64,000 bases of DNA, taken from contig OZ176055.1 of assembly GCA_964247055.1 (NCBI GenBank), forward strand, positions 9,548,001-9,612,000, given 5' to 3'. The notes below the pieces were generated by a model. The model did no database searches and was not told the origin of the DNA. It saw only the letters and a list, made by a program, of their open reading frames with translations. This document shows, piece by piece, positions 34,600 to 60,431 of the stretch. Position numbers and translations under genes: made by a program. Source of the stretch: Paragordius varius (taxonomy: Eukaryota > Nematomorpha). The first letter of the stretch is position 1; each line of letters opens with the position of its first letter.

Positions 34600-35110
34600 G
34601 ACATAAAAACTGATGTCTTTTGCAGTAAACCATTAGTCAAGCCATTTTCCCCCGTCTTCGAAATTGTTTAGGGGCTGCTTTGCCAGGGTGTACTCCAATT
34701 ATGGCAGATATAAATCTGATGGCGTCACACCATTGAAGCAATTTAAGAGTGTCTTTTGGTTTTTTTCCCTTTGATTGTAGTCGCCTACTTGTTCTTTGAT
34801 ATGTGTAATGCTTGTGCCAATTGCCGTTAAATTTAAGTTGGGTTGATTAATAAATCCTGAGCTTTCTTGTCTTCGCAGTTGTGTGTGGTTAATCAAAGTT
34901 TCCACATCTTTTGACATAAAAATCAAAACTTTATATCATAAGCCAGTATTTGGATAATAATGCATTCACCATATGTTTCCACTAGCAAACAAAGACTTTT
35001 AACAACCTTTTTATGATGATATAAAATTAAAGCGTGCCGTAAATGTTCTTTTTCAACACATAATTCGAAGAGATTACCGAATGATAAAAATCAGATGCGA
35101 CTCAACTTGT
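34600..35110 (-). pseudogene. Mariner relic with large internal deletion
   Basis: Minus strand: HLRHALILYHHKKVVKSLCL LVETYGE (mariner N-terminus) at 35080-34990, then an LRRQESSGFINQPNLN piece, then directly the C-terminal LEYTLAKQPLNNFEDGGKWL D with WFTAKD near 34630. The catalytic middle is missing, as in MITE-like deletion derivatives. Same family as the copies at 6950 and 28480-30230. Confidence 0.65.
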
Positions 35111-35315
35111 AGGTTTTTGTAGTTTAATGTTCTGTATTAAATTACTAGTCTTCTTTTTATAATCATGTCTTCTTGTATATAAATCCTATGACAACATCTG
35201 ATAATTCCAAAAAAAATAGTAAGGTGCATATAATACAAATAATATAAAATATTTAGAACGAAGTAAAAATTATCCAATAAAACAATGACTAAACTATTTA
35301 TTATAAATCCAAAAT

Positions 35316-37755
35316 TTAACATTGAAATAAATGTTTCACAAGCCGTATTTTAGCCATGGATGTTTGATTGGTAGCTTGGTTTAATCTTCTACTAAAGTGA
35401 TATGGAGAATCCGAATTTGCAAAAACTAATCGGTTACATATTACAAAATTTAGCATAAGCTGAGGCTTGTTTTCAAATTGAAACGAAAATGGCTTTTGTA
35501 AGTCTGGCACCTGTGTTATTGGTGGAATGAATATCGACCTTCAATCTTTGCGTCATGAATTCAATTTGAGCCTAATATATTTATAAATACCGATAATAAA
35601 TAGTTTGAAGTTAAATTTATATATTTTTGTCTTTCGAAAAATATTATTTAAACACATCATTTAAACTTTGAATTTTATACTACTTTATAGGTCAATTTTA
35701 ACTAGCAATCTAGCGTTTTGCCCTTAGTGCCTATGTTTTATATAAAACAGCATAAGTAAGTGCTATTGATAGAAAGTTATTTATTATTACCAAATAGGAT
35801 ATGCAGCAAAGAGAATTATTATTGGCTAATAATAGTAAAAAGTGAAAAAATAACTGTATAAAAGCCAAAAAATATTTGAAGAAACTGTATCGTAATTATG
35901 ATCTAATTTATGTGAATACATATCATGTAAGTGTGAGAAAATATTGATAAGCAGCTTGACACCAGCTTATTAGTAAACTACTGTTCCTCACTTTTCACCG
36001 TAATGTGGTAAAAATTGGACTATAAAGACTAATGCCAAACTAATCAACTACAAATTATTTGGGCAAAAAGGATGAGGTGACCTATTAAAATATTAGTTGC
36101 AAACTAACTAATATTAAACTGTATAAAATGCCAGATATTTTCTGCATTTAAATTATTCAATTTTAAAATTTTAATATATTTTCGCATACATAATTGTTAT
36201 TACCGTTTGATCAACACCCAACATCAAATCTTCTTCAACTCCCGTATGAAGATCCAGAAATACAATGGAGCATGCAAAATCTTTACTCGGATTTATTGTA
36301 AGAAGCAACTATTTGTTAAATAATTTTATAAAGTGGTAAATAAGCAATTTATTTTTAAAAAAGCAAAGAGCGCTACAAAGGTTTTTTTGAGGTGCTATTA
36401 AATTACGGCCGAATATAGGTGAAAATTTCAAACAGATGTATCGAGCTTTGGGTTAATAAAGTTCAAAATTTATTTGGTCTATTGAATTATAAAATTAAAA
36501 AATATATTTTAAAATAATAAATTAAGACTCATATTTTGATGAAATTGTTTATGATATTGAGGTCTTTGTTTGCAATGATTCGATAGGAACAAACATTTAT
36601 TAAAATATCCTTTTTAATATAGCCATATGCCCTTTTTAGTGTTAGGAAAATGTTAGATATACTATTTACAGTTTAAAATTACCCTTGAACAAATTAAATT
36701 CACCCTCGAACATTCAAATTCACTCTAAAATAAATTATGTGTTTTTTATTTTCAAAATATAAAATAAATAAACTATGTCGTAAAAATATGTTTCATAGAT
36801 GAGTTATGTTATCGCAAAAACACATAATTTATTATTAGGGTGAATTTGAATTGTAAATGGTATATAGCCTCATATAATAACCATCCAAATAGAGGGGTAC
36901 AACCATCATCGAGAGACATATAAATTTTTAACGAAAAATGACCATTTTTTTTAAATATTTAATAATTTTTCCGGTTACCTTATTTGATCCAGAGCGCTAA
37001 ACAATAAATTAATTCCCGTATAAATGTTGATGGTTCAATACTAAATAATAATCCATTTTTCTATATCGGAAAATTTTTACCGTGGTTCCAGACGGCATAT
37101 GCCAAGTAAAATGGCCCAAATCTTTCACCAACTGTTTAACTTGAGATGGGAAGGTGAAAACGTCCAGGAATACCATTGAATCAATCGAGTACACCTTAAA
37201 AGTACTAAATATTTCGACAACAATCATTCTACGATTGCTCAAATCATATTTTGGGTACAATGGGATACCTCTATTTTGTATAATAATAATGTATTAAGTA
37301 TATCAACTCTTGCAATAAAAATTGAAATAATACAGACATAATGTAAAAATACGACTATTGTTACAAAAAAAGCTATTCTGCCTGTTTTTTTAAATAAGCT
37401 ATTTTTTTACAATTTATAATTATATAATTGAGTGTGCTACCAACAGTTCCCATCCTTTATCTGCAATCCAAATAATAAGTTATAATTAACAATTAAGTTT
37501 TAAAACATGCTTGTCTTTTTATGTCTTGATATTTTAACATTTTGTCTGTATGATTTAATTTTTACAGTAATTACGCATCTTTTAAATAAATTTCCATGCA
37601 AAATATATTTGAAATATAAAACAATTTCGTTTTAAACAAATCTTCTTACGGTATAATTGACTTCACCTACCTAATGAATTGTTTTTCAAATGCGCCTGAT
37701 AGATAAATGTTGAAAACACCGCCCCTATTCCCAATAAAATGACACATCTGTTCAT
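35316..37755 (-). CDS. Unrecognised protein with N-terminal membrane anchor
   Basis: Six exons in order: 37755-37671, 37268-37042, 36996-36979, 36308-36204, 35571-35539, 35510-35316. All are GT-AG and phase-consistent, giving 220 residues and a stop. The N-terminus MNRCVILLGIGAVFSTFIYQ is a signal anchor; the rest is probably lumenal or extracellular. Readable blocks are IPLYPKYDLSNRRMIVVEIF, MVFLDVFTFPSQVKQLVKDL, LLLTINPSKDFACSIVFLDL, HTGVEEDLMLG and QKPFSFQFENKPQLMLNFVI. Exons 3 and 5 are only 18 and 33 nt, and intron 5 is 28 nt, which fits the micro-introns elsewhere in the window. The type II topology recalls Golgi or ER enzymes, but no catalytic motif is recognised. Exon 3 is the weakest part of the model. 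Confidence 0.5.
36665..36868. mobile_element. MITE family A, copy 4 (short)
   Basis: Left end TATTTACAGTTTAAAATTAC followed by CACCCTCGAACATTCAAATT; right end AGGGTGAATTTGAATTGTAA ATGGTATA. About 200 bp; the centre is deleted relative to other copies. It lies in the intron between exons 36996-36979 and 36308-36204 of the minus-strand gene model. Confidence 0.8.
37325..37595. mobile_element. MITE family D, copy 1
   Basis: AAATTGAAATAATACAGACA at the left and TTGTCTGTATGATTTAATTT at the right are inverted. Related to the copies at 39955, 50385 and 55450, which have GAAATTATACGGACAAAACG. It lies in intron 1 of the preceding gene model. Confidence 0.55.
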
Positions 37756-37849
37756 CCTGAATGTAAAAATCTAAATATGTAATTATTTTGATTATTTCAT
37801 TAAAATAAATCATTAGCATATTTTGAATAGGACTATGCGTTAAAGATAG

Positions 37850-38080
37850 GTGGCAAATACAATAAAAATAGAATTATACAGATAAAACGTAAAAATTTTA
37901 AGGCTATAATTGTTTTCAAAAGACAGACCTTCAATATAACTGTTGCAAAGTATAAAATAGAGATGTATATTGGTAACACAATGAGTGTTTTTAAATGTAA
38001 TTAAACTAATGTGGAAAAATATTTGTCTATATATTTTTGCGTTTTGTTTGTATATTTTCAATTTTAACTGTATGCCACCC
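37850..38080. mobile_element. MITE family D, copy 2
   Basis: Ends GGTGGCA and TGCCACC flank mirrored AATTATACAGATAAAACG and GCGTTTTGTTTGTATATTTT, with the AGAGATGTATATTGGTAACA centre shared with other family D copies. About 230 bp, just upstream of the 37755 start codon. Confidence 0.65.
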
Positions 38081-39343
38081 CGCTCTTTTACTATAGAAAA
38101 TCGTGAGTATGTAATGGCAGCTTACAACTTATAAACTTAAAAAAATTAAAAAATGTGCATTCAATGATCTGAGTGCATTCATTTTTTAATTAAATATTTT
38201 TAAAAATATAAAATTATAGGAAGCGATAAAAATTTACTGCAGAAGTTTTGAAATTGTACAAAATTAATCCCTCGTTTCCAAAACATTTAAGCTTTATAAT
38301 TATTTTTTATCAAAATTTTAACAATTAAAAAATATTTGTGAGGTGTAAAATTCATTCAGAAGTCGATACTATTAAAATAAGTTTGATCATTGTAATAATA
38401 ATTTATATATTATAATATATACCGCGTCCATGGAAACTTTCGTAATTTTTGAGTCCATTGTAGGCTATATAAAAAGAAATTAACCGATAATTTTTATTTA
38501 TCTTTGGAAACGGTATTTAAAATGTCATTAAGGGTTATGAATTTTATACTTTAAAATCCAAACGAAAAAAAGGTGTTTAATTAAAATGTTTATTAGAGTT
38601 TTTATGAGCGCTTATAAGTTGTAAATTTTAGATAATAATGCAAATCGCGGACTTTCAGAATCTGCCAATGAAACTTCAATATTTTATTAAAAAAATTGTA
38701 AAGCAGAGTTTTACAAATTTTACCATGTCAAAATGATGGCAAAAGCGCGGGAAATTTAAAAACCTGTATATAATCAATTTTAACCGTCTATGCATATCAA
38801 GGGGGTACTCTACTAAGTTACCGGCCTTTTTGATTTATCAAAAAAGGATCAAAAAAGCATTATATAAAAATATGGGCTTTAAGAAAAAACTTAACTTGAT
38901 CTTTTAGATTATTTTTTTATTCCCATCCTTTTTTTAACTACCACGAGTTACGGGACCATACAGCTTATACTCAAGCAAGATTTTTTTTGAATTATACATT
39001 ACCTTTGAGTTTAAATATATAAATGTTTTAGTCAGCACATATAAAGTATTAACCTAGTATCATTTCGGTGCTTGGGCGTTTAAAATGTTAAATTTTTTAA
39101 AAAACTAATGCTTTTCGTATAAAATCAAAAAAATATTAAGTTCTATGAGTAAAATCTTTTCTAAACTAATATTTTTATTATTATGAATATATTTTAAAAC
39201 TCCCAAGCCCATTATTATTGAGCATTTTCTAAAATCAATTTACATCATAATCAGCTGGTCACTTTTTGTAAGAGGATTTATTTCCCTTATATGCCGTGTG
39301 GCTCCCAAGTTTTTTTTCAGCTTCTAAAGCCTATCATTCACTA
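38081..39343. other. Intergenic, nothing recognised
   Basis: AT-rich sequence between the two unrecognised minus-strand genes; no supported gene or repeat. Confidence 0.4.
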
Positions 39344-42093
39344 TCAAAATAAAAGCACTCTTTCATGGTTAAAAAATTTTAAAGTAAAAAAATCCAGATA
39401 ATTTTCGCTAATATTCTCAATGATTTTAGTTGTGTCGCGTATATATTTATAGTTATATCGATAAATAAATATTTTAAAATGATATAGACTTGTGTTTGGG
39501 AAGCATTGTTTGAATAATATGTGAACTCTCATTGGTTGACCCTCACTCAGGGCATTGGTATATTCGGTTCTGTTAAAAACTATTTTCACCAAACGATGAT
39601 CGGAATGCAAACGGCCACGATACATAATCATATTGGGGTATACTTCAAAAACCATTAAAGCCTTATTTTTGGGCTGAAATAACCGTATCTAAACATAATA
39701 TTTATTATAATATAAAAAAGGTCAGCTTGGTTAATTGAATAAAAATATATTATTTAACGGTAAATAGAGTAACCAAATCCAAATATATTGAGGGCTTATA
39801 TTAAAAACCATAGGAAAATTAATGGCGGTAAAATTCTTAAATACTGGAAAGATTAGAGCATAAGGCTGATTCCCCTAAAACAGAAATATTATATAGGCTA
39901 TTTTAACACAACTCTTTTTCAGGTCAGTTTAAACCTCAGCATTGAGGGTCCAGTAAAAATTGAAGTTATACGGACAAAATGTAAAAATATAAAGATAAAT
40001 ATTTTTTATAAGAGACGACCATACTTTTTTAAAACTTAATTTTTCTTATATAACTATTTAATTAAAATGGTAAAATATATAATTAATTATGTTACCAATA
40101 TACATCTCTATTATTATTATCAAACACTGAGTTATATTTAAATAAATTCAGATTAAAAAAGTATGATCAGCTTTTAAAAAAAAATATTTTTGTATTTTTA
40201 TGCGTTTTGTCCGCATTTCAAATTTTACTGTAATGTCCATCGCAAACAAAATTATTTTGCACATAAGGAAGCGTTTTTAATGGCTAAAATGTGAAAACTT
40301 AAATTTCGAAAATAGCAGACAATTTTCATTATCAGTAGCCAGCCTAGCATCTTTCTTTAAAACTTGAATTCTTATTTTTCTTTGGTGTTTAATACTATAA
40401 AACAGGTCTATAAGAATGATTTGATAAAAAAAGTATCATTGCGTTATTTTCATAAAATTTTGGGTTATTACTTATTATATTAATATAAACCTCGGTTGGA
40501 TCCTTGTCTGGAAAAAGTTTATTATAATTTATTTGAAGATTGACAAAGTTAAACCCATCGTGAGCATTTGTTGCGTTATATGGTTGAGTTACTAAAACGA
40601 CATTTTTCACAAATTCCAAATTCAGCAGTACGTAATACTAAAATATATAAAAATTTAACATTAAAACCCATAAATTACGGTTAAGTTAATATATTTAAGG
40701 GTCCGCCACAATTCTCTAGATTTATTTTTAATATTATCCATGATTCTATTTTTAGTTCCAGGATATTTTTTATTACCCATATCCTATTTTTCTATCAATG
40801 TGAAAACCAAAAAATTTGTTGCTTGCTGCTTTTTCCTCCAAAATTTGAATAAAAAATATATAAAATAATAATGAGGTGTATATTGTTTAAAAATATAAAA
40901 TAAAATATTAAAATAAATCATTTTATGGAACCGCAGTTTAGACCATAAAAATATTTCCGAAACTTTTTGAATTTTTGGATTCACAATCCAAAAATCGCTA
41001 ATGGTTCAGGTTCTCCACACAAACAATACAAATCGAATCAATGATAAATATCATTGAGTTTTAAATTTAGTTTCTTTAAATTTTAACAAGTTATAAGTTA
41101 ATTAACGATAAAATTTTCGTATATTTTCCAATTTATCAATTTTAAGATCCAAAAAGCTCAAAGTTCGAACCATTTTAGGGAAAATATGCATAAAAAGAGT
41201 TACTAGTTCATTCAAAATTAAAATCTAGTTGATTTATGATTATTATTGGTAAATATATACATTTACCGTATAATGAAATTTATGTAACAAACGTATCATT
41301 TTTTAAAGGACAAATAATTTTAAAGCTTTAAAATCAAGTTCATTTAAGATCACTAGGTAAATCTGTATACCTAGAGAATGTTTGACGATTTTTTAGTCAC
41401 GTACCGAACGGCTTAATTTATATTTTTAATAAAAGTTAAGTAGAATGCAAGTGAGCGTTGCAAAACTATATTTTTTTAGATTCTCTGAAAATTTAATATA
41501 CTTATGATTTATCTTAATCTTTTTTTTAGACGCTTTATTTGTATGTCAATATATGTATTTATTGACTTACAAAGTTTCCATTTTGATTTATAAATAAAAA
41601 ATTATACTAATTAAAAACAGCTAACTGCTAATTAGTTTTTTGAGTATATTTTCCTTATATGCAATCTGACCCCCACTTTTTTTGCGGAATCCGAAATTGC
41701 ACTAGTCTTTCATCCAAAAATACGTATAAAATTACATTTTTACCCTAAAGATATGTAATGTCTATGAAAAAGTATTATTTTAGCCTATATACAAGGAGTA
41801 TCAAATGATATTTATATCTAAACAAATTTTAAATTTTAATTATATATTGTTTAAATAACTCTATACAAAATAATAATAGGTCTAGCAAAATGCGATTATA
41901 TTTTGTTAAATAATTTTTTATTTACCTGTGCATTCAAAACATTAACAAAATTTTCTAATCTGGTAATTGGATTATCACGGAGTATGACTTCAATATGCGT
42001 ATTATTATAAATGAAAGTGATATCATTGAGAGGAAAATCATGAACCCACGAATCCTCAAAAGCTTCCAATCTAATCAAACCACTATTTTTCAT
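39344..42093 (-). CDS. Unrecognised three-exon protein
   Basis: Exons 42093-41926, 40637-40491 and 39673-39344 are each in phase 0 with GT-AG introns and end in a stop, giving about 214 residues. It starts MKNSGLIRLEAFEDSWVHDF and continues ITFIYNNTHIEVILRDN, YYVLLNLEFVKNVVLVTQPY, NATNAHDGFNFVNLQINYNK, then ALMVFEVYPNMIMYRGRLHS and ALSEGQPMRVHILFKQCFPN. The composition of alternating hydrophobics with N-x-T/S sequons suggests a beta-rich extracellular or lumenal domain. The start could be an internal exon: a splice acceptor is not excluded at its left. The last 45 residues are AT-driven and may be intron read-through. No family recognised. Confidence 0.45.
39950..40240. mobile_element. MITE family D, copy 3
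   Basis: AATTGAAGTTATACGGACAA at the left, TGCGTTTTGTCCGCATTTCA at the right, with the shared AATATACATCTCTATT centre. It sits in the second intron of the three-exon gene model. Confidence 0.7.
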
Positions 42094-43017
42094 GATAAAT
42101 GGTTAAGTATATTATGAACACCAATATATTAATGTATAGGAGACACTTACATGTCTATCTATCATTTAATATAAGTTCGGAAGGAAGTTAAGTCGGACTC
42201 ACATCATCAAACAAAGTTATTTCACATATAAAGCTTTTATAAAAACTATAATTTTTTGAAACGCTATTAACAGTGTTTTTTGTTAACGAGTATTTTTTAA
42301 TTTAATAATAGGATAGGTAAATTATTTAAGAGCTTAACAACAAAATTCAAATAAGGGTATGGAAACGGAAAATCACCATGAAAATCTGATATTTTATCGG
42401 AATTTCATCTTGATATCTTTGTTGTAACAAAAAGTTTTAAATTAAAAGGGAAAACATTTAAAAATTTATTAACGTTATCCTTCAATTGAAGGAACATTAA
42501 TAAACTTTATATTCATAGAGAACTAACATTACCTGTTGGCCCCTGGTGGATCACATATACATTTTACTAATTGTTAATTTATGCAAAAACCTTTTTGGAT
42601 TAAAACAAATGTCGTCAGAATGTATAGGAAGAAGAAACTGTTTGAAAATACAGCCATCATTAAAAATTGTGAGCTAAAACTAACAAATGGTAGATTTAAG
42701 TAACAATTTGGCTAGTTAAAAAAATAAATTAAGCGTTTTTTAAAGTTACCTTGATGTTATGAGTCGATTTATAAGTGCAATCAACCTAATAACTTAACAC
42801 TTTTCGTTTATCCTCGAAATCTTAAAATATAAATTAATTAAAAAACTTATATAGGCATATATTAAAACATGAATATAATATAAACAAGTTAAACCATGAA
42901 ATTTATCAATTGGAAACTACATTTAAAATTTGTGAAATAATTTAGATAAAAATTTAAATATAAATTATGGTAATCACGCCAATACATATCCCGATTTAAA
43001 TGATTCACGCGTAGAGC
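42094..43017. other. Intergenic, nothing recognised
   Basis: AT-rich sequence without a supported feature. Confidence 0.4.
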
Positions 43018-43330
43018 AAGGGTGTCCAAAACAAATGGCTTCGCGGGCCGCATTTAAAATTAATATGCAGACACAATATAACATTTTTTTGTATTTCTTG
43101 CAAATTATATAGACCAGGGGTTCAATATAAATGGCTTAGAGAACCGCATATATATGCTCAAATATTTCGGCGGGCCGCATTTGACAAACATGAAACCGTT
43201 AAAAGGGAACGCAATAACAATTTCTTCGTGAAATTTTTATAAAAATTTGTTTAAATTTTATTGAGATTCGCATATTTAATTATGGATTTGCATATTTTTC
43301 TCGGGCCGTACATAATGTCACGGAAACCTT
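43018..43330. mobile_element. hAT-type non-autonomous element debris
   Basis: CAAGGGTGTCCAAAACAAAT with GGCTTCGCGGGCCGCATTT, then a second end-like CCAGGGGTTCAATATAAATG with CGGCGGGCCGCATTTGAC. Both resemble hAT left ends (CAGGGGTGTCCAAAC...GCGGGCCGC). The two starts 100 bp apart suggest one copy inserted next to or within another. Confidence 0.55.
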
Positions 43331-43619
43331 TCTTAATATAAAATATCCATAAGTAAAGTAAAAATATAGCTATTTGGGATAATTTTTAATAATAATGAGA
43401 ATTAGGATCAATTTTTTATTGATATATATGAGTTTATTCGAGACTTATAAGTTAAAATATTCAATACAATTAAAATGCGGCCTATGGTAGAATTGGTCTT
43501 ATTTAAATCATTGGAATATATTGTATGAACTTTCTTATTTATTTAAAACAAATAATATTTAAATATTGAAACAATGTTTATATGCAAAAAGCTTTGCAAT
43601 TAAACGTGCTTCATGATGT

Positions 43620-43930
43620 GAGACATGATGAAACAAATAGCGCAAGATATTATAAAAACACTTTCAATACAATCGGTGACGCTGAAAATTTCTATCACCT
43701 TAGAATTTCGATAATCAAATTTGTTTGATTTAGATTATGATAATAATTTGCTTTTCTTCAAAAATGTTTTAAACCCAAACGAACCATTTATTCAGAATTC
43801 TGAAGTGATCAGAATCATAATATCCTAAAGAGTTTCTAATTATTTTTTTTGCTTCTACATAAAGTAAGCTTCAATAAAATTTTGCTAAATATTGGATTTT
43901 TGAACTATAGGTTATTTCACAAAAATCTTT
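43620..43930. repeat. Family E relative
   Basis: The right part, AAGTAAGCTTCAATAAAATT with TTGCTAAATATTGGATTTTT, matches the family E right end; a CATGATGAAACA piece near 43625 matches its left side. Diverged. Confidence 0.4.
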
Positions 43931-44289
43931 TTTGATGTTATAATCCAGAAATTAATATTTTAACGTGAAAGCTAGGCATATTTATGTTTATTTTAAGTGA
44001 TTTAGCCCATTTAATAGGCCGTAAAATTGGATTTTCGTACCCCACAAGACCATATTTTTAAATATAGTATATCTATTAAAATAATATTTTTTGGAATTAA
44101 TTTGGCTTTTACCACAAATTTAAACATAATATGCGATAATTTCGCCATTATCAAAAAAGCTTAAATAATTTAATAAATCCCTCGTAAGGGTGAACACCAA
44201 AATCAACTACATTTATCTATCATATGTTTTTCATCAAGATACTTTTATCCCCCCGTCCCCCGATTTCGGACGCAGTGGATGGGGTAATT

Positions 44290-45440
44290 ACCAGAATTAC
44301 TTGGTACAACACATTCATTTTAGTCCTTCGATTTAAATTGGGGTAGTTGGATACCCGAGGCCTATTTAAAATTAACTCCTTTAACACTTCGAATCTTATT
44401 GGGGTATCTAAATACCCCAGACTAAATTTAAGTTAGGATTTTTAAAAAACTACTGAAGGAAACGACCCCAATTTAAATTTATGCTTCTATCCTGATAAAA
44501 ATTATATAAATATGCCAAAATAGCTTGATAAAATTTTGTTTTGAAAAAAAAAGTTCCATGTCAAACTACTTCGACGCCATTTTTATTTTACAAAATTTTT
44601 GCAAAATATCGTCTTCTTTTAATTTTAAGGGTAAAATTAAAGTTAATTTTTTATTTAAATTACATCTAACATTGATAGAAATAGAAAAAGCGGTTTATTT
44701 TGTATTATTTTTAAATTTTACCATTATACACATGTCACGTTGACTAAATTTTTACCTTTCGGTTTTAGCTTAAAATAAGTGATATCAAGTATTTTTGAAT
44801 TAATTTTATATATTTCGTTTTATTAATATTATATAAGTGCAAAATTTTGCCATAGTTTCAATTCCTCTCATATTTTTAAAGAATTTGATTTTAAACAGGC
44901 CTGGGGTATTTAACTACCCCAATTTAAATCGAAGGACTAAAATGTACTTGTATCCAAGTGTTAAAAAATATGGAATGAATCAAAATCATGGCATATTTTG
45001 TAATTAATAAAAAAATTTATTCAAAAATACTTGATATTACTTACTTTAAGCTAAAACCGAAAGGTAAAATTTAGTCAACGTGACATGTGTATAATGGTAA
45101 AATTTAAAAATAATACAAAATAAACCGCTTTTTCTATTTCTATCAATGTTAGATGTAATTTAAATAATAAATTAGCTTTAATTCTACCCTTAAAATTAAA
45201 TGAAGACGATATTTTGCAAAAACTTTGTAAAATAAAAAATGGCACCGTAGTAGTTTGACATGGAACTTTTTTTTCAAAACAAAATTTTATTTAGATATTT
45301 TGGCATATTTGTATAATTTTTATCAGGATAGAAGCATAAATTCAAATTGGGGTCGTTTCCTTCAGTAGTTTTTTAAAAATCCTAACTTAAATTTAGTATG
45401 GGGTATTTAGATACCCCAATTTGAATCGAAGTGTTAATTT
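44290..45440. mobile_element. Family B palindrome (two inverted copies)
   Basis: A plus-sense copy at 44380-44965 (ATTGGGGTATCTAAATACCC to GTATCCAAGTGTTAAA) is followed by a minus-sense copy at 44985-45440 that retraces it almost base for base and ends CCCCAATTTGAATCGAAGTG. A further inverted end fragment precedes it at 44290-44375. The two arms are about 450 bp with a spacer of 150 bp. No coding sequence. Confidence 0.88.
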
Positions 45441-45760
45441 TTGAATATAGGGTGGCAATCACATAAAACATTTAATGATTTAGCCCAAAACCAAAAGCAC
45501 CAGGCTATTTATGACGTAAATTGTTACCAGAATGAATATGTTTTACCCGGATATACTTTTATAGCTTTCGATATTATACAGTTTGTTTATTTCCAAGTAC
45601 TAATTTTGGCGATTTAGTAAAACACCAACTTAGAATAACCCTTAAAACCAAAAGCGTTTATTTTTGTATGAAAAATTTTATCCAAACAAATTTTTGTATC
45701 GTGTATAAATAATCATTCGTTAAAACATACATTAGACACACGTTTGAATTTAGGACGAGG

Positions 45761-58712
<12,952 letters not shown>

Positions 58713-59699
58713 TTTACCCCTTTTAAATGTTAACTAACTAATTTCAACATTTCACTATCAAGCCAAATATATGTTTTTTACCATCCTATAGCTGGCAATA
58801 ATTATTTCATCGAAAAAAATGTGATCTGCAAAGATATCATATATATATATATATATATATATTTCATTTTATAAATAGTTTTTATTTTAATTATCTATGT
58901 GATATAATAATATAGAAATGATTAGATGTTTTTAATTAAGGGATGACAGCATTTTATTTTAAGATAGCGATCTATTAATTTATACCTTATCATTTTCCAG
59001 AATGTGTACATGGATATGTATTTTATTATGTTATAAATTGAAAATAAATATGTTAATTTTATATATTTCGGTTATTCTTTAGCTTACTTTTTAACAAAAT
59101 ATTAATTAATGGTTAAAGTTACATTAGGATAAATTATTTTTTGGATTAACTCAATGATCTTACTTATATATATATCCTAATGGATTGTGAGAATGATAAT
59201 TAACAAAACCACTAAATATTTATCATTGAATATTATTTATATGTAATTATATGAAGTAAATCTTAAAGCTTTATAAGGGATATATTCCTTCAGCATCAGG
59301 AAAAAGTCTTTTAAATGATGGATATCGAAAATTTAAAAAAATGTTATAAAATAATTTAAATTTATGCATAAATTTGTTAAAATTAAAGGGTGACATTAAA
59401 TTGGTTAATAGGCTCAACAATAAAAGATAATTTTTAAGTTAAACTTTATAAAAAAAATCAAATTAGTTATCACTAAAATAATTTTTTATCCGCAAATTTC
59501 CTGGGTTTTTTGGCAAATAAAATTTAAAATAAATTTGTAAAAAAGTATTAAGGTTATTATGTCGAAGCTAACAGTAGTTATATTCATTTTTACCATCTAA
59601 AAATATTTGTGACATACAAGATTTACACTTGATAACAATTCCATCACGTTTACATGTCCATTAACACTCCATTATCTATAGGGGTAGTTCATATCGCAT
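58713..59699. other. 3' flank of STT3A, nothing further recognised
   Basis: Contains a (TA)n run at 58838-58862 and several AATAAA-like signals (for example 59042) that could end the STT3A transcript. No gene or named repeat. Confidence 0.4.
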
Positions 59700-60010
59700 A
59701 GTGATTTGAAATTTGATTATTTTGAAACGCATTTATGTTATTAGACCAAATTTTAAATATGCTTTTGCATTATACAATTTTTTTAAAAAAAATAGAAAGT
59801 TGTAAAAAAATCTTTATCTCAAACTTTTTTGCCGCCATTTTTTGTATATTTTTTTAATCGCTAATGCAACAAGCATATAAATCTACATTTTACCAGGAAA
59901 AAGTTGATACATTTAGATTTTAATATCAGCTGTTCCTTTCAATCGTGTTTTGGAGCCCAATTTTAGACTCTGGGACTCACAAAACTGCAAAAACTATAAG
60001 CTTTATCTAA
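59700..60010 (+). repeat. Dispersed repeat family C, copy 2
   Basis: Shares AAATCTTTATCTCAAACTTT, GCCGCCATTTTTTG, AATCGCTAATGCAACAAGCA, TTTTACCAGGAAAA, ATCAGCTGTTCCTTTC and AATCGTGTTTTGGAGCCCAA with the copies at 13170 and 63640. Confidence 0.68.
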
Positions 60011-60431
60011 TATATGAGAACTGTTTAATAACTATATTTTAATTAAAATAACTTTAAAACTGTAGTTCATTTGCGAAATTGAATTCCTGGATAGAAATAT
60101 ACCAAAAAGGAATACAAAAAATGAAAGGTAATTAAGTGTTTATTTAAGTTGGGTTTTTAACAATTGCAGGTTTGTGAAAAACTATTTTAAAATATGGGTA
60201 TAAATTGAAATGGTTTTCAAATATATATATTATTAAATGTACCGAATTATCAAATATACAATAGGATTATTATTATATTACTTTACAAAAATTTGCATTA
60301 AATAAACGCATAAAAATTTTTAAATAAAAAATTAGCAAAAACAAAATGATATTTTAAGTAACAGAAATTCGTCCAAGATTTTAACTAAACATCTTTATAA
60401 AATCATATGTGTATATTTATATATTTGCCCC

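Noticed and set aside
37061-37080. A 20-nt GT-AG intron in the minus-strand gene (37755-35316)
   Set aside because: Removing it gives a frame that stops at about 36979 and cannot join the downstream exons; the model with a 45-nt intron at 36997-37041 reaches all later exons in phase.
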